Below, one piece after another: positions 33,066 through 42,302 of a stretch of 64,000 bases of DNA (its first letter is position 1; each line of letters starts with the position of its first letter). Source of the stretch: CAYSAQ01 sp964429235. Lineage in GTDB: Bacteria > Margulisbacteria > Riflemargulisbacteria > GWF2-35-9 > DYQY01. The stretch is taken from assembly GCA_964429235.1 (NCBI GenBank), contig CAYSAQ010000001.1, positions 248,001 to 312,000 on the forward strand, in the 5' to 3' direction. The notes beneath the pieces were generated by a model that worked only from the letters and a program-made list of their open reading frames with translations, ran no database searches and was not told the DNA's origin. Position numbers and translations under genes: made by a program.

Positions 33066-34313
33066 ATGGTAACAATCAGAGCTTTCAAAGGAATCAGACC
33101 AAAAAAAGGATTAGAAGAGAAAATAGCTTCTAGACCATATGACGTACTCAACTCAGAAGAAGCTCGTGAAGAGGCCAAAGGCAACGTAATGTCCCTATAC
33201 CATATTATTAAACCAGAAATAGATTTCTCAGCAGATACAGATGCGCACTCACAGGAAGTATATGATAGTGCAGTTGCTAGTTTTACAAAATTCAAAGAAA
33301 ACAACTGGTTAATCCAAGATGAAGCTCCTTCCCTATATATATATGCTCAAACAATGGATGGAAGAACCCAATATGGACTTGCCGCTTGTGCGAGTGTAGA
33401 TGATTACTTAAACGATAAAATCAAAAAGCATGAGCTTACTAGAAAAGACAAAGAAGAAGATAGAATGCTTCATGTACGAATCAATAATGCAAATATTGAA
33501 CCAGTGTTCTTCTCATACAGATCTAACAATAGAATAAATGAAATTATCAGTAATGTTACAGACAATTCAGAAGCAATCTATAACTTCACTTCAGAAGACA
33601 ATATCGGACATTCTTTTTGGATAATTAACAGTAATGACACAATTACTGAAATTACTAATATTTTTCAAAATATTGATTCTACTTATGTTGCTGATGGACA
33701 TCACAGAAGTGCTGCAGCTGCATTAGTTGGTAAAGAAAAAAGAGAGAAATACCCAAACTACTCTGGAGATGAAGAATTCAACTATTTTCTAGCAGTTCAT
33801 TTTCCTGACAACCAATTAAAGATATTTGACTATAACAGAGTAATTAAAGATTTAAACGGTCTTACAACCGAACAATTTTTAGAGAAACTCTCTGAGAACT
33901 TCAACATAGAAAAAATGGGGACTAATCAATACAGACCGGGAAACATACATATTATGGGACTCTACATTGAGAGCAATTGGTATAAATTGGAGTTCAAAGA
34001 TGGGACGTATGATGATGCAGATCCAATCAAAGCACTAGATGTTACTACTCTTACAAAATATGTACTTGAACCAATCATAAACATCACAGACCTGAGAACA
34101 AGCAAAAGGATTGATTTTATTGGAGGCATAAGAGGTTTAGAAGAATTAGAAAAGCGTGTAGATTCCGGTGAAATGGTAGCTGCCTTCGCAATGTACCCAG
34201 TATCAATGGACCAACTAATCAATATAGCTGATAGTGGAAATATAATGCCACCAAAAACAACTTGGTTTGAACCTAAGTTGCGAAGTGGCTTGATTATACA
34301 TAGCTTAGACTAG
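33066..34313 (+). CDS. DUF1015 family protein
   Basis: A 415-residue protein of the widespread DUF1015 family, recognised by the opening IRAFKGIRPKKGLEEKIASRPYDV, YADGHH-type block VADGHHRSAAA, NYFLAVHFPDNQL and the C-terminal AMYPVSMDQLINIADSGNIMPPKTTWFEPKLRSGL. The DGHHR block suggests a catalytic site. I recall reports of free-serine kinase activity in this family but cannot confirm it here. The ATG at 33066 is chosen for its AGAGGAG site 7 nt upstream; an in-frame ATG at 33027 has none. A possible structured RNA lies upstream. Confidence 0.88.
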   Translation: MVTIRAFKGIRPKKGLEEKIASRPYDVLNSEEAREEAKGNVMSLYHIIKPEIDFSADTDAHSQEVYDSAVASFTKFKENNWLIQDEAPSLYIYAQTMDGRTQYGLAACASVDDYLNDKIKKHELTRKDKEEDRMLHVRINNANIEPVFFSYRSNNRINEIISNVTDNSEAIYNFTSEDNIGHSFWIINSNDTITEITNIFQNIDSTYVADGHHRSAAAALVGKEKREKYPNYSGDEEFNYFLAVHFPDNQLKIFDYNRVIKDLNGLTTEQFLEKLSENFNIEKMGTNQYRPGNIHIMGLYIESNWYKLEFKDGTYDDADPIKALDVTTLTKYVLEPIINITDLRTSKRIDFIGGIRGLEELEKRVDSGEMVAAFAMYPVSMDQLINIADSGNIMPPKTTWFEPKLRSGLIIHSLD

Positions 34314-34334
34314 CTACAACTGCCTGCTAGGGAC

Positions 34335-34363
34335 TTTAAGCTTTGAGCATTTAGACGTACAAT
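34335..34363 (+). promoter_or_regulatory. mgtE promoter, probably leaderless
   Basis: TACAAT (34358-34363) lies 6 nt before the mgtE ATG, with a weak -35-like TTTAAG (34335-34340) at 17 bp. No Shine-Dalgarno is present. No M-box-like magnesium riboswitch fits in the 56-bp gap. Confidence 0.5.
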
Positions 34364-34369
34364 ACCTAT

Positions 34370-35749
34370 ATGCAGGACAATCAGGTTAATCTAGAAGAAA
34401 TCCAACAAATTTTAATATCAGGAACTTTAACTGATATTAGATTATTAGTTGCAGAAGTTCACCAAGCAGATATCGCTGATGCGCTTGAAGCCATGAACAG
34501 AGAAAACCGTATTACTTTCTTTAAAAAAGTTAAGCCAGAGATCATTAAAGAGGTTTTTGAGGAAATAGAACACCCTATTCAGGCTGAACTAGTAAAAAAG
34601 CTATCTCGCATCAAAGTAACAGAACTGATTGACCATCTAGATGCCGATGATGCAGCTGATTTAATCCTGAACATCCAAGAAGAAGATGAAACATTGGCTG
34701 AAAATATTTTAAAATCACTTAAAGAACGAATCGAAATTCAAAAACTTCTGAAATATGAAGAACATACTGCTGGAAGTATCATGAATCCAGACTTTATAGC
34801 TATCCCTGAGAATTTGACTGTAAAACAAGCTATATTACTATTCAAAAAAGCAAATCCATCTGATGAGGAATTTGTTTACTATATATATATTATTGATGAT
34901 GCTGGCGTGCTGCAAGGAATTACCAACTTAAAAGACCTTATACTTGCTAACCCAACAACACACATTGAAACACTCAGAGATGAGAACTTCCAATCTGTAT
35001 ATGTAAATATTGACCAAGAAGAAGCTGCAAATATGATATCGAAATATGACCTTGTCGAACTTCCAGTAGTAGATGATAACAATAAAATGATTGGTATTAT
35101 TACTGTTGATGACGTTGTTGATATTATGAGAGAAGAAGCTACAGAGGATTTCCTGAAATTATCAGGCACCACCACAGGTGAATTAGACGAAGAAACACTC
35201 CTTAGTGGCAACATATTTAACTCAGCAAAAACTAGATTGCGTTGGCTCATGCTTACTATGGTCGGAGGGCTACTTTCTGGTAGCATACTCGCATATTTCA
35301 CTGTTACATTTAAAGACATTGATTTATCACTACCTATTATTCTCAGCTTCATTCCATTACTTATTGGTATTGGCGGTAATGTAGGGAATCAAGCAGCAAC
35401 AATAATGGTACGCGGACTAGCAACAGGACATATAAGACCTCACTCTGTTATGAAAAACATCTACAGAGAAATGGGGATCAGTATAATTATTGCTTTTGGC
35501 GTATCAATTAGCCTCTTTATTATTACGTTTATACTTTTCAAAACACCAATATATGGATCAATGATTGGAATCGCTATACTCTTAAACATTATTCTTAGTT
35601 CTGCCTTTGGCATTACATTACCCCTATTATTCAACAAAGTAGGAATTGACCCAGCTATTGCCTCTGCTCCATTCATTTCAACTACAATTGATGTAGCTGG
35701 TCTAGCCATATACTTTATTGTTCTATCTACTACTTTATACTTTATCTAA
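34370..35749 (+). CDS. mgtE: Magnesium transporter MgtE
   Basis: Mg2+ channel of the MgtE family. A cytoplasmic N-domain of helical repeats (about 20-130; DALEAMNRENRITFFKKVKPE) is followed by paired CBS domains (about 135-255; TVKQAILLF and VVDDNNKMIGIITVDDVVDIM) and five membrane helices (about 280-459) with IPLLIGIGGNVGNQAATIMVRGLATG and SAPFISTTIDVAGLAIYF. Length and domain order are normal. It is the first gene of a two-gene unit; the next ATG follows the stop codon directly. Confidence 0.95.
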   Translation: MQDNQVNLEEIQQILISGTLTDIRLLVAEVHQADIADALEAMNRENRITFFKKVKPEIIKEVFEEIEHPIQAELVKKLSRIKVTELIDHLDADDAADLILNIQEEDETLAENILKSLKERIEIQKLLKYEEHTAGSIMNPDFIAIPENLTVKQAILLFKKANPSDEEFVYYIYIIDDAGVLQGITNLKDLILANPTTHIETLRDENFQSVYVNIDQEEAANMISKYDLVELPVVDDNNKMIGIITVDDVVDIMREEATEDFLKLSGTTTGELDEETLLSGNIFNSAKTRLRWLMLTMVGGLLSGSILAYFTVTFKDIDLSLPIILSFIPLLIGIGGNVGNQAATIMVRGLATGHIRPHSVMKNIYREMGISIIIAFGVSISLFIITFILFKTPIYGSMIGIAILLNIILSSAFGITLPLLFNKVGIDPAIASAPFISTTIDVAGLAIYFIVLSTTLYFI

Positions 35750-36343
35750 ATGAACACTATTCCAGAAGATATTAGCCATATATTATTATTTGCTGAGAAA
35801 AGAGAAGCAAAATACTTCATTAACAAAGCAAAGAAAATTAACGATCATCTGTTTGTGAAAAATATAAAAAATAAAAATATATTAATAATCATTACTGGTG
35901 TTGGAAAAAATGCTATAAAAAGAACTATAAAAAATCAGAAAGATATAATTGATGCAGCAAACTGCAAAAGCATAATTAACCTAGGCAATGCTGGCAGCCT
36001 AATTGCTATTCCAAAATCAACAATACTAACTATTGGCCATATAATTGGAAGAAATGGGAAAGATTCATTTCAACTAATGCAAAAAAACCATTTCACAAAC
36101 GTAACTGTGAACAGTTTACAAGATAAAATACAGCTAGCTAATCAATATAAAAATGCTCATACAGTTGATATGGAATTATTCCACTTAGCCGAAGTATTCC
36201 CCTGGATAGTTTCTCATAAAATTATTCTAGATACTTTTAAAATGAATCCCAAAACACTTCTATTCAGATTAAAGCTTCCTTTTTTAATCAAGAAAAACAG
36301 CAAACTTCTTTATAGCTTTTTCATAAATAAATATTTAACATAA
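35750..36343 (+). CDS. Degenerate nucleoside phosphorylase/MTAN-like protein
   Basis: A 197-residue protein with the outline of the PNP/UDP phosphorylase family: TGVGKNA (49-55), INLGNAGSL (77-84) and VDMELFHLA (139-147), with a possible catalytic Asp161 in KIILDTF. The region between the second and third blocks is shortened and the C-terminus is basic (LFRLKLPFLIKKNSKLL). It may be a very divergent nucleosidase (MTA/SAH or futalosine type) or an enzyme losing function. The ATG immediately follows the mgtE stop codon, so the two are co-transcribed. Confidence 0.5.
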   Translation: MNTIPEDISHILLFAEKREAKYFINKAKKINDHLFVKNIKNKNILIIITGVGKNAIKRTIKNQKDIIDAANCKSIINLGNAGSLIAIPKSTILTIGHIIGRNGKDSFQLMQKNHFTNVTVNSLQDKIQLANQYKNAHTVDMELFHLAEVFPWIVSHKIILDTFKMNPKTLLFRLKLPFLIKKNSKLLYSFFINKYLT

Positions 36344-36380
36344 ACAAAAACCCTCTCCAAATGGAGAGGGTTTTTGTTTA
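36341..36380. terminator. Bidirectional terminator, perfect 40-bp palindrome
   Basis: An 18-nt arm ending CCCTCTCC, loop AAAT, and the exact complementary arm starting GGAGAGGG. The outer arms are A-rich then T-rich, giving U-tracts on both strands. It begins on the stop codon of the nucleoside-phosphorylase-like gene and lies 26 bp from the end of the convergent foldase gene, so it can end both transcripts. The core matches the repeat at 8814-8834. Confidence 0.88.
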
Positions 36381-36405
36381 TATAGTAACTTTAGGAGATT
36401 GAGGG

Positions 36406-37911
36406 TTACTCTACCAAACTGTTTCCGGTAAGAGTATCCAGTTTATCCAATGCTGATAATGGATTGTTTTGAACAGATTGTTTTTCTGACTCTGTCTGAG
36501 CTTCTTGCTCCGCAATCAAAGCTAATTGTTCATCTAGATTTGCTCTCTGTGTTTTAGTCATATTATCTCGGTAGTTATTATCTGCAATGTCCATAATTAC
36601 TTTATTACCTTTGAACGTAGCTAAAACATCGTCAAATAATCCTCTATACAAATCTCTATCTTTATATTTAATAAAGAAATCAATAGCTGCAAAATAAAGC
36701 ATAGGATATCTATAACCAGACAATCTTTTTTGTAAAATTAAAGCTTTGCGAAGAGATCTTTTACCCTCATCAACATTACCTATCTTATCTTGCATTCTTG
36801 CTATCTGCACATATAATAGTAAGTCGTTCTTCTCCATTAATGCCTTTTTATACTCAAACAACGCCTCTTCATACTTTTGTTGCATTCTATAATCATAAGC
36901 ATTAACCTGGGGATCAATAATCTCTATATCTGCTGATGCCTTTAATGGCTGTAACCATTTTTGAACTGCCTCTTGCTGTTTCTGCTGCAAAATTTGTTGG
37001 TCAATCTGCTCATCAGTAATATTTACAGGAATATCTTTTTCTCTTTTTTCCTCTACAAGCAAAATATGATATCCAAACATTGTCTTAATTGGGCCACCAA
37101 TCTCACCCGGCATTAACTTATACAGCATTTTTTCAAATTCAGGAACCATCTGTCCACGACTGATCCAACCAAGATCTCCACCTTTTTTAGCAGAAGCAGT
37201 ATCTTCAGAATACTTCTCCGCAATAGCAGCAAAGTTTTTCTTATTTGATAGGATCATTTCATAAATAGACTCTGCTTTTTTCAGTTTCTTCAAATCTTCT
37301 TCCATATTCTCAGTTGTGTTATCAACTTTAATCAAAATATGTCTTGCTTTAATCTCTGTAAAAGCCAATTTTCTATCTATCGGAGTTACTCTTACTCTGC
37401 TCGTAATACCATTTAAAAACTTTGAAACCATGATTTCGTTTTTCTGCTGCTCTTTAAAATCTTTCCATTCAACATTGTTTTCTTTTAACAACTTCTTGAA
37501 TTTACCCATACTTGTAAGTCCATAGGCTTTTACAATCTGGTCCATTCTATAGTTGAACTCTTGTGGGAAAGCTTTAATACCTTCTTCTTTTGCCTCTTTT
37601 AACATCAACATATGTGACACTGTTTCTTGAAATGACTGGTACCTATAATAGTCAATGATATCAGGGTCAAGAACCATCCTTTGTTCAGCCGGAACACTCG
37701 AAAATAATTGATTGAACTGACGGTTATAATAATATGCATCTATTGGCTCTCCATTTAGTAATCCTAACTGAGAATAAGCTAACTCCTGCTGAGTATTACT
37801 ATCTCCTCTATTCAAGAACGAATAAGCGCCAACGCCTAACATAGAAAACACAAACAAAGACACAGTAATAAACAAAATCTCTCGTGACCTTTCTCTCATA
37901 AAATTTAACAT
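36406..37911 (-). CDS. Membrane-anchored SurA/PpiD-like peptidyl-prolyl isomerase with TPR-like tail
   Basis: Periplasmic foldase of 501 residues. One N-terminal membrane helix (about 11-33), a SurA-N-like helical chaperone region (about 45-185), a parvulin domain (about 185-300: KARHILIKV, YSEDTASAKKGGDLGWISRGQMVPEFE, FGYHILLVEEK), then helical repeats (about 340-470) that look TPR-like and are unusual for SurA or PpiD. A likely client-binding region for envelope proteins is inferred. GGGAGG precedes the ATG. It follows ftsX by 16 bp and may be the last gene of that operon. Confidence 0.87.
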   Translation of the reverse strand: MLNFMRERSREILFITVSLFVFSMLGVGAYSFLNRGDSNTQQELAYSQLGLLNGEPIDAYYYNRQFNQLFSSVPAEQRMVLDPDIIDYYRYQSFQETVSHMLMLKEAKEEGIKAFPQEFNYRMDQIVKAYGLTSMGKFKKLLKENNVEWKDFKEQQKNEIMVSKFLNGITSRVRVTPIDRKLAFTEIKARHILIKVDNTTENMEEDLKKLKKAESIYEMILSNKKNFAAIAEKYSEDTASAKKGGDLGWISRGQMVPEFEKMLYKLMPGEIGGPIKTMFGYHILLVEEKREKDIPVNITDEQIDQQILQQKQQEAVQKWLQPLKASADIEIIDPQVNAYDYRMQQKYEEALFEYKKALMEKNDLLLYVQIARMQDKIGNVDEGKRSLRKALILQKRLSGYRYPMLYFAAIDFFIKYKDRDLYRGLFDDVLATFKGNKVIMDIADNNYRDNMTKTQRANLDEQLALIAEQEAQTESEKQSVQNNPLSALDKLDTLTGNSLVE

Positions 37912-37927
37912 TTAAATACCTCCCTAA

Positions 37928-38824
37928 TTACTTTTTTAATATATTTTTCAATAAACTTTTTATCGAAAAGAAACTTGCACTCAAACTAACAGCTAAACCA
38001 ATTGTAATAATAAAAATATTTAGTGAAACAAAACTCAAATGTTTAGTAAAAACATAAGCAAAATGAAAAACCTGCTGCATTTTATTATTAACTAAAAAGA
38101 AAACAATATTAATAATAATCACGGCAAACCCTGCTCCAAGCACCCCAAAAAACACTCCTTCTAGCACAAATACAGACCTAATAAAACCATTAGTAGCACC
38201 TACCAATTTCATTATCTTAACTTCTTTTTCTTTAGCAAGAATAGTTATATTAATCGTACTAGAAATAATAAGAAATGTTGCAACTAACAACAAGATAACA
38301 ATTGTTGCCCCTACATAATTAAAAAGCTTCACAACGCTCTTAAACCTACTAACAAATGTCTTACCATATCTAATATCCTGAACATCCTTAATTAACTTAA
38401 GTTCTTTAACTACTTCTTGTATATAATTCACTGATTCTAATTTTATAACTATTAAATCTGGCAAAGGGTTAGAGGGGACTAACTCAATAATTTCCTTTTG
38501 ATACTGCAACTTACTCTTTAAATCATTCCATGCATCTTCTCTAGAAATTAAAGATAAAGATTTAACGCCTTTAATTGTTTTTATTTGATCTCTTATACTC
38601 AACACTCTCTCTTGCGTTGCATTTCTTTCTAAATAAACTGAAACATTTAAATCATAACTAACGGTCTTAATCATTGAATTTAAATTCATGAAAATTATTA
38701 GAAACATTGCTAAAATAGATAACGAAACGGTAATTGTTATAAATGACAAAAATGCCATTAAGGAATTCTGCTTAACAGAAATAAATGCTTCTTCCATTAA
38801 AAACTTTAATATTCTAAAGTTCAT
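37928..38824 (-). CDS. ftsX: Cell division protein FtsX
   Basis: Permease-like partner of FtsE. Four membrane helices are visible (one near the N-terminus, three at the C-terminal end) with the extracytoplasmic domain at about 50-150 and the MacB/FtsX-type block AKEKEVKIMKLVGATNGFIRSVFVLEG. The ATG at 38824 (MNFRILKFL) is chosen because GGGGAG lies 7 nt upstream; a start at 38866 would add 14 unlike residues. It overlaps ftsE by 11 nt. FtsEX transmits division signals to peptidoglycan hydrolases, possibly the coiled-coil M23 protein at 3062-4192. Confidence 0.92.
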   Translation of the reverse strand: MNFRILKFLMEEAFISVKQNSLMAFLSFITITVSLSILAMFLIIFMNLNSMIKTVSYDLNVSVYLERNATQERVLSIRDQIKTIKGVKSLSLISREDAWNDLKSKLQYQKEIIELVPSNPLPDLIVIKLESVNYIQEVVKELKLIKDVQDIRYGKTFVSRFKSVVKLFNYVGATIVILLLVATFLIISSTINITILAKEKEVKIMKLVGATNGFIRSVFVLEGVFFGVLGAGFAVIIINIVFFLVNNKMQQVFHFAYVFTKHLSFVSLNIFIITIGLAVSLSASFFSIKSLLKNILKK

Positions 38825-39491
38825 GATAGCTCCCCATCTGTTGATCTCTGATAACATTGCCACCATGTAAGGCTATTACTCTTTTCCTCATAAGGTCTAC
38901 AACCGTCTTATCATGCGTAGCTACTACCACAGTTGTATTAGTTAAATTAATCTTTGAAATAATCTGAATAATCTCCAATGATGCATCTGGATCTAAATTT
39001 CCTGTTGGCTCGTCTGCTAATAGGATATGCGGCTTATTAATAATTGCCCTCGCAATACAAGCTTTCTGTTGCTCTCCTCCTGATAGTTGGTAAGGATAAC
39101 AATGAAGCTTGTTCTCTAAACCTACCGTCTCGACGACTCTATCAATTTTCTCTTGAATTACCTTCTTTTTCTCACCCTGAATCTTTAGGACATACGCTAA
39201 ATTTTCATATATTGTTCTATTAAGTATCTTAAAATCTTGAAATACAAACCCCATATTTTTTCGTAAATTAGAAACCTGTCTTTCGGAGAAGTCGTTAATA
39301 TTTGTCATGCCAACATAAATGCTACCAGAATCAGGTTTGTCTTCTCTTGTTAATAGATTTAACAACGTAGTTTTACCAGCACCTGTCTGGCCTACAAGAA
39401 ATACAAATTCATCTTTTGCTATATGTAAATTAATATGGTTGAGTACTGTTAGGTCTTGATACTTTTTAGTAACGTTTCTTAATCGAATCAC
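38814..39491 (-). CDS. ftsE: Cell division ATP-binding protein FtsE
   Basis: ABC-type ATPase of 225 residues. Walker A GQTGAGKTTLL, signature LSGGEQQKACIARAI, Walker B ILLADEPTGNLDP and the switch His in VVATHD are all present. The start is GTG at 39489-39491 (MIRLRNVTKKY), immediately after the stop codon of the transketolase C-subunit gene. It forms a complex with FtsX, encoded next with overlap. Confidence 0.95.
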   Translation of the reverse strand: MIRLRNVTKKYQDLTVLNHINLHIAKDEFVFLVGQTGAGKTTLLNLLTREDKPDSGSIYVGMTNINDFSERQVSNLRKNMGFVFQDFKILNRTIYENLAYVLKIQGEKKKVIQEKIDRVVETVGLENKLHCYPYQLSGGEQQKACIARAIINKPHILLADEPTGNLDPDASLEIIQIISKINLTNTTVVVATHDKTVVDLMRKRVIALHGGNVIRDQQMGSYHEL

Positions 39492-40436
39492 TTATTTTCG
39501 TGAGATAACGGCTAATGCCTTGTTTACAATTCCGTCCACAGTTAAGTTATGCTTTTCAAGAAGCTCATTTGGTTTTCCACTTTCGCCAAATACACCTTCA
39601 ACTCCGAGCATCTCCATTGGAACTGGGCATGTTTTGATTACTACTTCAGCAACTGCACTACCCATACCACCAACAACTGTATGTTCTTCAGCTGTAACAA
39701 TAGCACCTGTCTTCTTAGCCATTGCACAAACATTATCCTCATCCATTGGTTTTATTGAAGATACATTTACAACTGCTGCATTAATATTATGATCTTTTTT
39801 TAATACCTCAGCTGCATCTAAAGAAAGTTTAACCATGATTCCACAAGCCATTATTGCGACATCTAATCCTTCCCTAAGAACATTATTCTTGCCTAGTTCA
39901 AATTTAAAATTTTCGACATCAAATACAAGCGGAGTTGCGCCTCTACTCATCCTTACATAATAAGGACCTGGCTGGTCAGCAACATACTTAACCATTGTTT
40001 CTGCTTCTATAGCATCAGCAGGAACTAATACTTTCATATTAGGAAGAACTCTCATTAAAGTAATATCCTCTAATGCTTGGTGTGATGCACCATCTTCACC
40101 AACAGTAATCCCAGCGTGCGTAGCACATATTTTCACATTTAATCTTGGATAACAGATAGAGTTCCTAATTTGTTCCCATGGTCTGCCAGTAACAAACATA
40201 GAAAAAGAACTAGCAAATACTGTCTTACCCATACAAGCTAACCCTGCGGCCATCCCTATTAAATTTTGCTCGGCAATTCCTGCATTAAAAAATCTATCAG
40301 GAAATTTTGCTGCAAACTTTGCTGTTCTTGTAGAACAAGACAAATCTGCATCTAATACAACTACATCTTTATTGGTTTCTCCTAGAGCTATCAATGCTTT
40401 AGCATAATGATCTCTAGTAGCTGCTGATTCTAACAT
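39492..40436 (-). CDS. Transketolase, C-terminal subunit
   Basis: Second half of a split transketolase: the pyrimidine-binding domain (DADLSCSTRTAKFAAKFPDRFFNAGIAEQNLIG, with the catalytic Glu in IAEQN) and the C-terminal domain. With the N-subunit it moves two-carbon units in the pentose phosphate pathway using thiamine diphosphate. The ATG at 40436 is preferred because GGAG lies 7 nt upstream; an ATG at 40442 is too close. It overlaps the N-subunit gene by 7 nt. Length is 314 residues. Confidence 0.93.
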   Translation of the reverse strand: MLESAATRDHYAKALIALGETNKDVVVLDADLSCSTRTAKFAAKFPDRFFNAGIAEQNLIGMAAGLACMGKTVFASSFSMFVTGRPWEQIRNSICYPRLNVKICATHAGITVGEDGASHQALEDITLMRVLPNMKVLVPADAIEAETMVKYVADQPGPYYVRMSRGATPLVFDVENFKFELGKNNVLREGLDVAIMACGIMVKLSLDAAEVLKKDHNINAAVVNVSSIKPMDEDNVCAMAKKTGAIVTAEEHTVVGGMGSAVAEVVIKTCPVPMEMLGVEGVFGESGKPNELLEKHNLTVDGIVNKALAVISRK

Positions 40437-41275
40437 CCACATACTCCATTTATTTTATCTAATTCACTACAAGCTTCTACCTTCTGATCATCATTACAAG
40501 GAGCTCCGTGAAAACAAAGCTGTCCTTCCATAAATGAAACACCTTTACCTTTAACAGTATCAGCAACAATTGCAACAGGCTTTCCTTTAATAGAATCTGC
40601 CTTAACAAGCGCATCATCAATGTCCTGAAAACAATGACCATCAATCTCGAATACTTCCCAACCGAAAGCTCTGAACTTATCAGCTATAGGGTCAATGCCC
40701 ATAATGTCTTCAATAGCTCCATCGATTTGAAGTTTATTATTATCTATAAATGCACAAAGGTTATCACATTTGTAATGAGCAGCAGACATAGCAGCTTCCC
40801 AAACCTGACCTTCTTGCAATTCGCCATCACCTAAAACAGCATAAACTCTATTAGGCTTCTTATCTAGCTTCAAAGCTAGTGACATTCCAACAGAAGCTGA
40901 AAGGCCTTGACCTAACGATCCTGTAGACATTTCGATACCAGGAATAGCGTTTTTATCAGGGTGTCCTTGTAACCTAGACCCAACCTGCCTAAGTGTTTTC
41001 AATTCTTCCTCTGGAAAGAACCCTCTTACTGCCATTGCAGAATAAAGTGCAGGCGCAGCGTGTCCTTTACAAAGAACAAAAATATCTCTGTCTTCTTTTT
41101 TAGGCTGCTTTGGATCAATATTCATCCACTTAAAGTATAAGTGAGTGATAATATCGGCCATCGACATGGAGCCGCCAGGATGCCCAGATTTTGCCGCATG
41201 TGTCATTTCCACAATATGCTTACGAATCTTGCCTGCTACGGACTGAAGTTTTTCTAGTTGAATTTCATCTATCAT
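40430..41275 (-). CDS. Transketolase, N-terminal subunit
   Basis: First half of the split transketolase, the diphosphate-binding domain: AAKSGHPGGSMSMADI, GHAAPALYSAM, EMSTGSLGQGLSASVGMSLA and the thiamine-binding GDGELQEGQVWEA followed by FIDNNKLQIDG. Length is 281 residues. Split transketolases are found in many Firmicutes, archaea and uncultured lineages. It is 10 bp after rseP and overlaps the C-subunit gene. Confidence 0.93.
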   Translation of the reverse strand: MIDEIQLEKLQSVAGKIRKHIVEMTHAAKSGHPGGSMSMADIITHLYFKWMNIDPKQPKKEDRDIFVLCKGHAAPALYSAMAVRGFFPEEELKTLRQVGSRLQGHPDKNAIPGIEMSTGSLGQGLSASVGMSLALKLDKKPNRVYAVLGDGELQEGQVWEAAMSAAHYKCDNLCAFIDNNKLQIDGAIEDIMGIDPIADKFRAFGWEVFEIDGHCFQDIDDALVKADSIKGKPVAIVADTVKGKGVSFMEGQLCFHGAPCNDDQKVEACSELDKINGVCGC

Positions 41276-41285
41276 TATTATTCGG

Positions 41286-42302
41286 CTATTTTAACAGTAT
41301 TTTCTGAATATCAAAATAAGAAATATATATAACGAATAATATTAATATAAAAAAGCCTGCTAAATGGATTCGAGACTCTATTGATCTAGACATCTTTTCT
41401 CCTAATATTTTATCTAAAATAGCAATAAAAATCCTGCCTCCATCTAAAGCTGGGATAGGTAATAGATTAATAACCGCAAGGTTTATGCTAAGTAATGCCA
41501 AGAACCCAAAGAAATACACAAACCCAAAAGAAGCTGCTTGCCCTGTTAAGGATATGATACCCACGGGGCCATAAACCTGATCAAGTGAAACTTCTCTAGT
41601 AATTAGCAAAGACAAGCCTTGAAAGATAGATTTAACCAACTGCGCACTTTGCAATGTTGCCACTTCTAAAGATTTCACTATTGAAAATGCACCATTTCTA
41701 CCTAACAAAAATCTAACCCCAATTACATATCTACCATTATCTTGCTCTGGGGTTACTGTAACTGTTCTTTTCATCTCACCTCTTCTTAGAACAAGCACTA
41801 ATGCATCAGTGCCAGCTGAAGAAATAAGATTAGCCAATTCAGAACCATTGCTAACTGAATAGTCATTTATAGATAAAACTTGATCACCTTTTAAAACACC
41901 AGATTGTTGTGCAGGGCTACCTTGATAAACATAATCTATAATATTTGTTGAAACGGAAGGAACTCCCATAAAAAAAGTAATCATAAGGAATACTACCCAA
42001 GCAAATAAAAAATTGTAAAAAGATCCAGCAAAAAGTATCTTTAATTTATTAAGAAAACTTATCTCTATATCAGAACTATTATCATTAACTGAATCCATGC
42101 CAGCTACTCGAACATACCCACCTAATGGAAGTAGTCTTAAAGAAAACTCGGTATCACCAAATTTTTTACTGAACAAGCTTTTGCCCATTCCAATAGAAAA
42201 CTCATGTACCGGTATTCCTGCTGATCTAGCAGCAATAAAATGTCCTAGTTCGTGAACTACTATAATTATTGATAAACTTAATAATGCAAAAATTATGCTC
42301 AC
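41286..42302 (-). CDS. rseP: RIP metalloprotease RseP (site-2 protease)
   Basis: Intramembrane zinc protease of the M50 family, cleaving anti-sigma factors and remnant signal peptides in the inner membrane. HELGH at 17-21 is the zinc motif; the third ligand lies in LLPIPALDGGRI near the C-terminus. A single PDZ domain lies at about 110-185 (QSGVLKGDQVLSIND), where E. coli RseP has two. Length is 338 residues. It overlaps apgM by 4 nt (ATGA). Confidence 0.94.
   Translation of the reverse strand: MSIIFALLSLSIIIVVHELGHFIAARSAGIPVHEFSIGMGKSLFSKKFGDTEFSLRLLPLGGYVRVAGMDSVNDNSSDIEISFLNKLKILFAGSFYNFLFAWVVFLMITFFMGVPSVSTNIIDYVYQGSPAQQSGVLKGDQVLSINDYSVSNGSELANLISSAGTDALVLVLRRGEMKRTVTVTPEQDNGRYVIGVRFLLGRNGAFSIVKSLEVATLQSAQLVKSIFQGLSLLITREVSLDQVYGPVGIISLTGQAASFGFVYFFGFLALLSINLAVINLLPIPALDGGRIFIAILDKILGEKMSRSIESRIHLAGFFILILFVIYISYFDIQKILLK

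Noticed and set aside
34314..34369. Magnesium-sensing leader (M-box) before mgtE
   Set aside because: The gap is only 56 bp and carries a promoter ending 6 nt before the ATG, leaving no room for a riboswitch.
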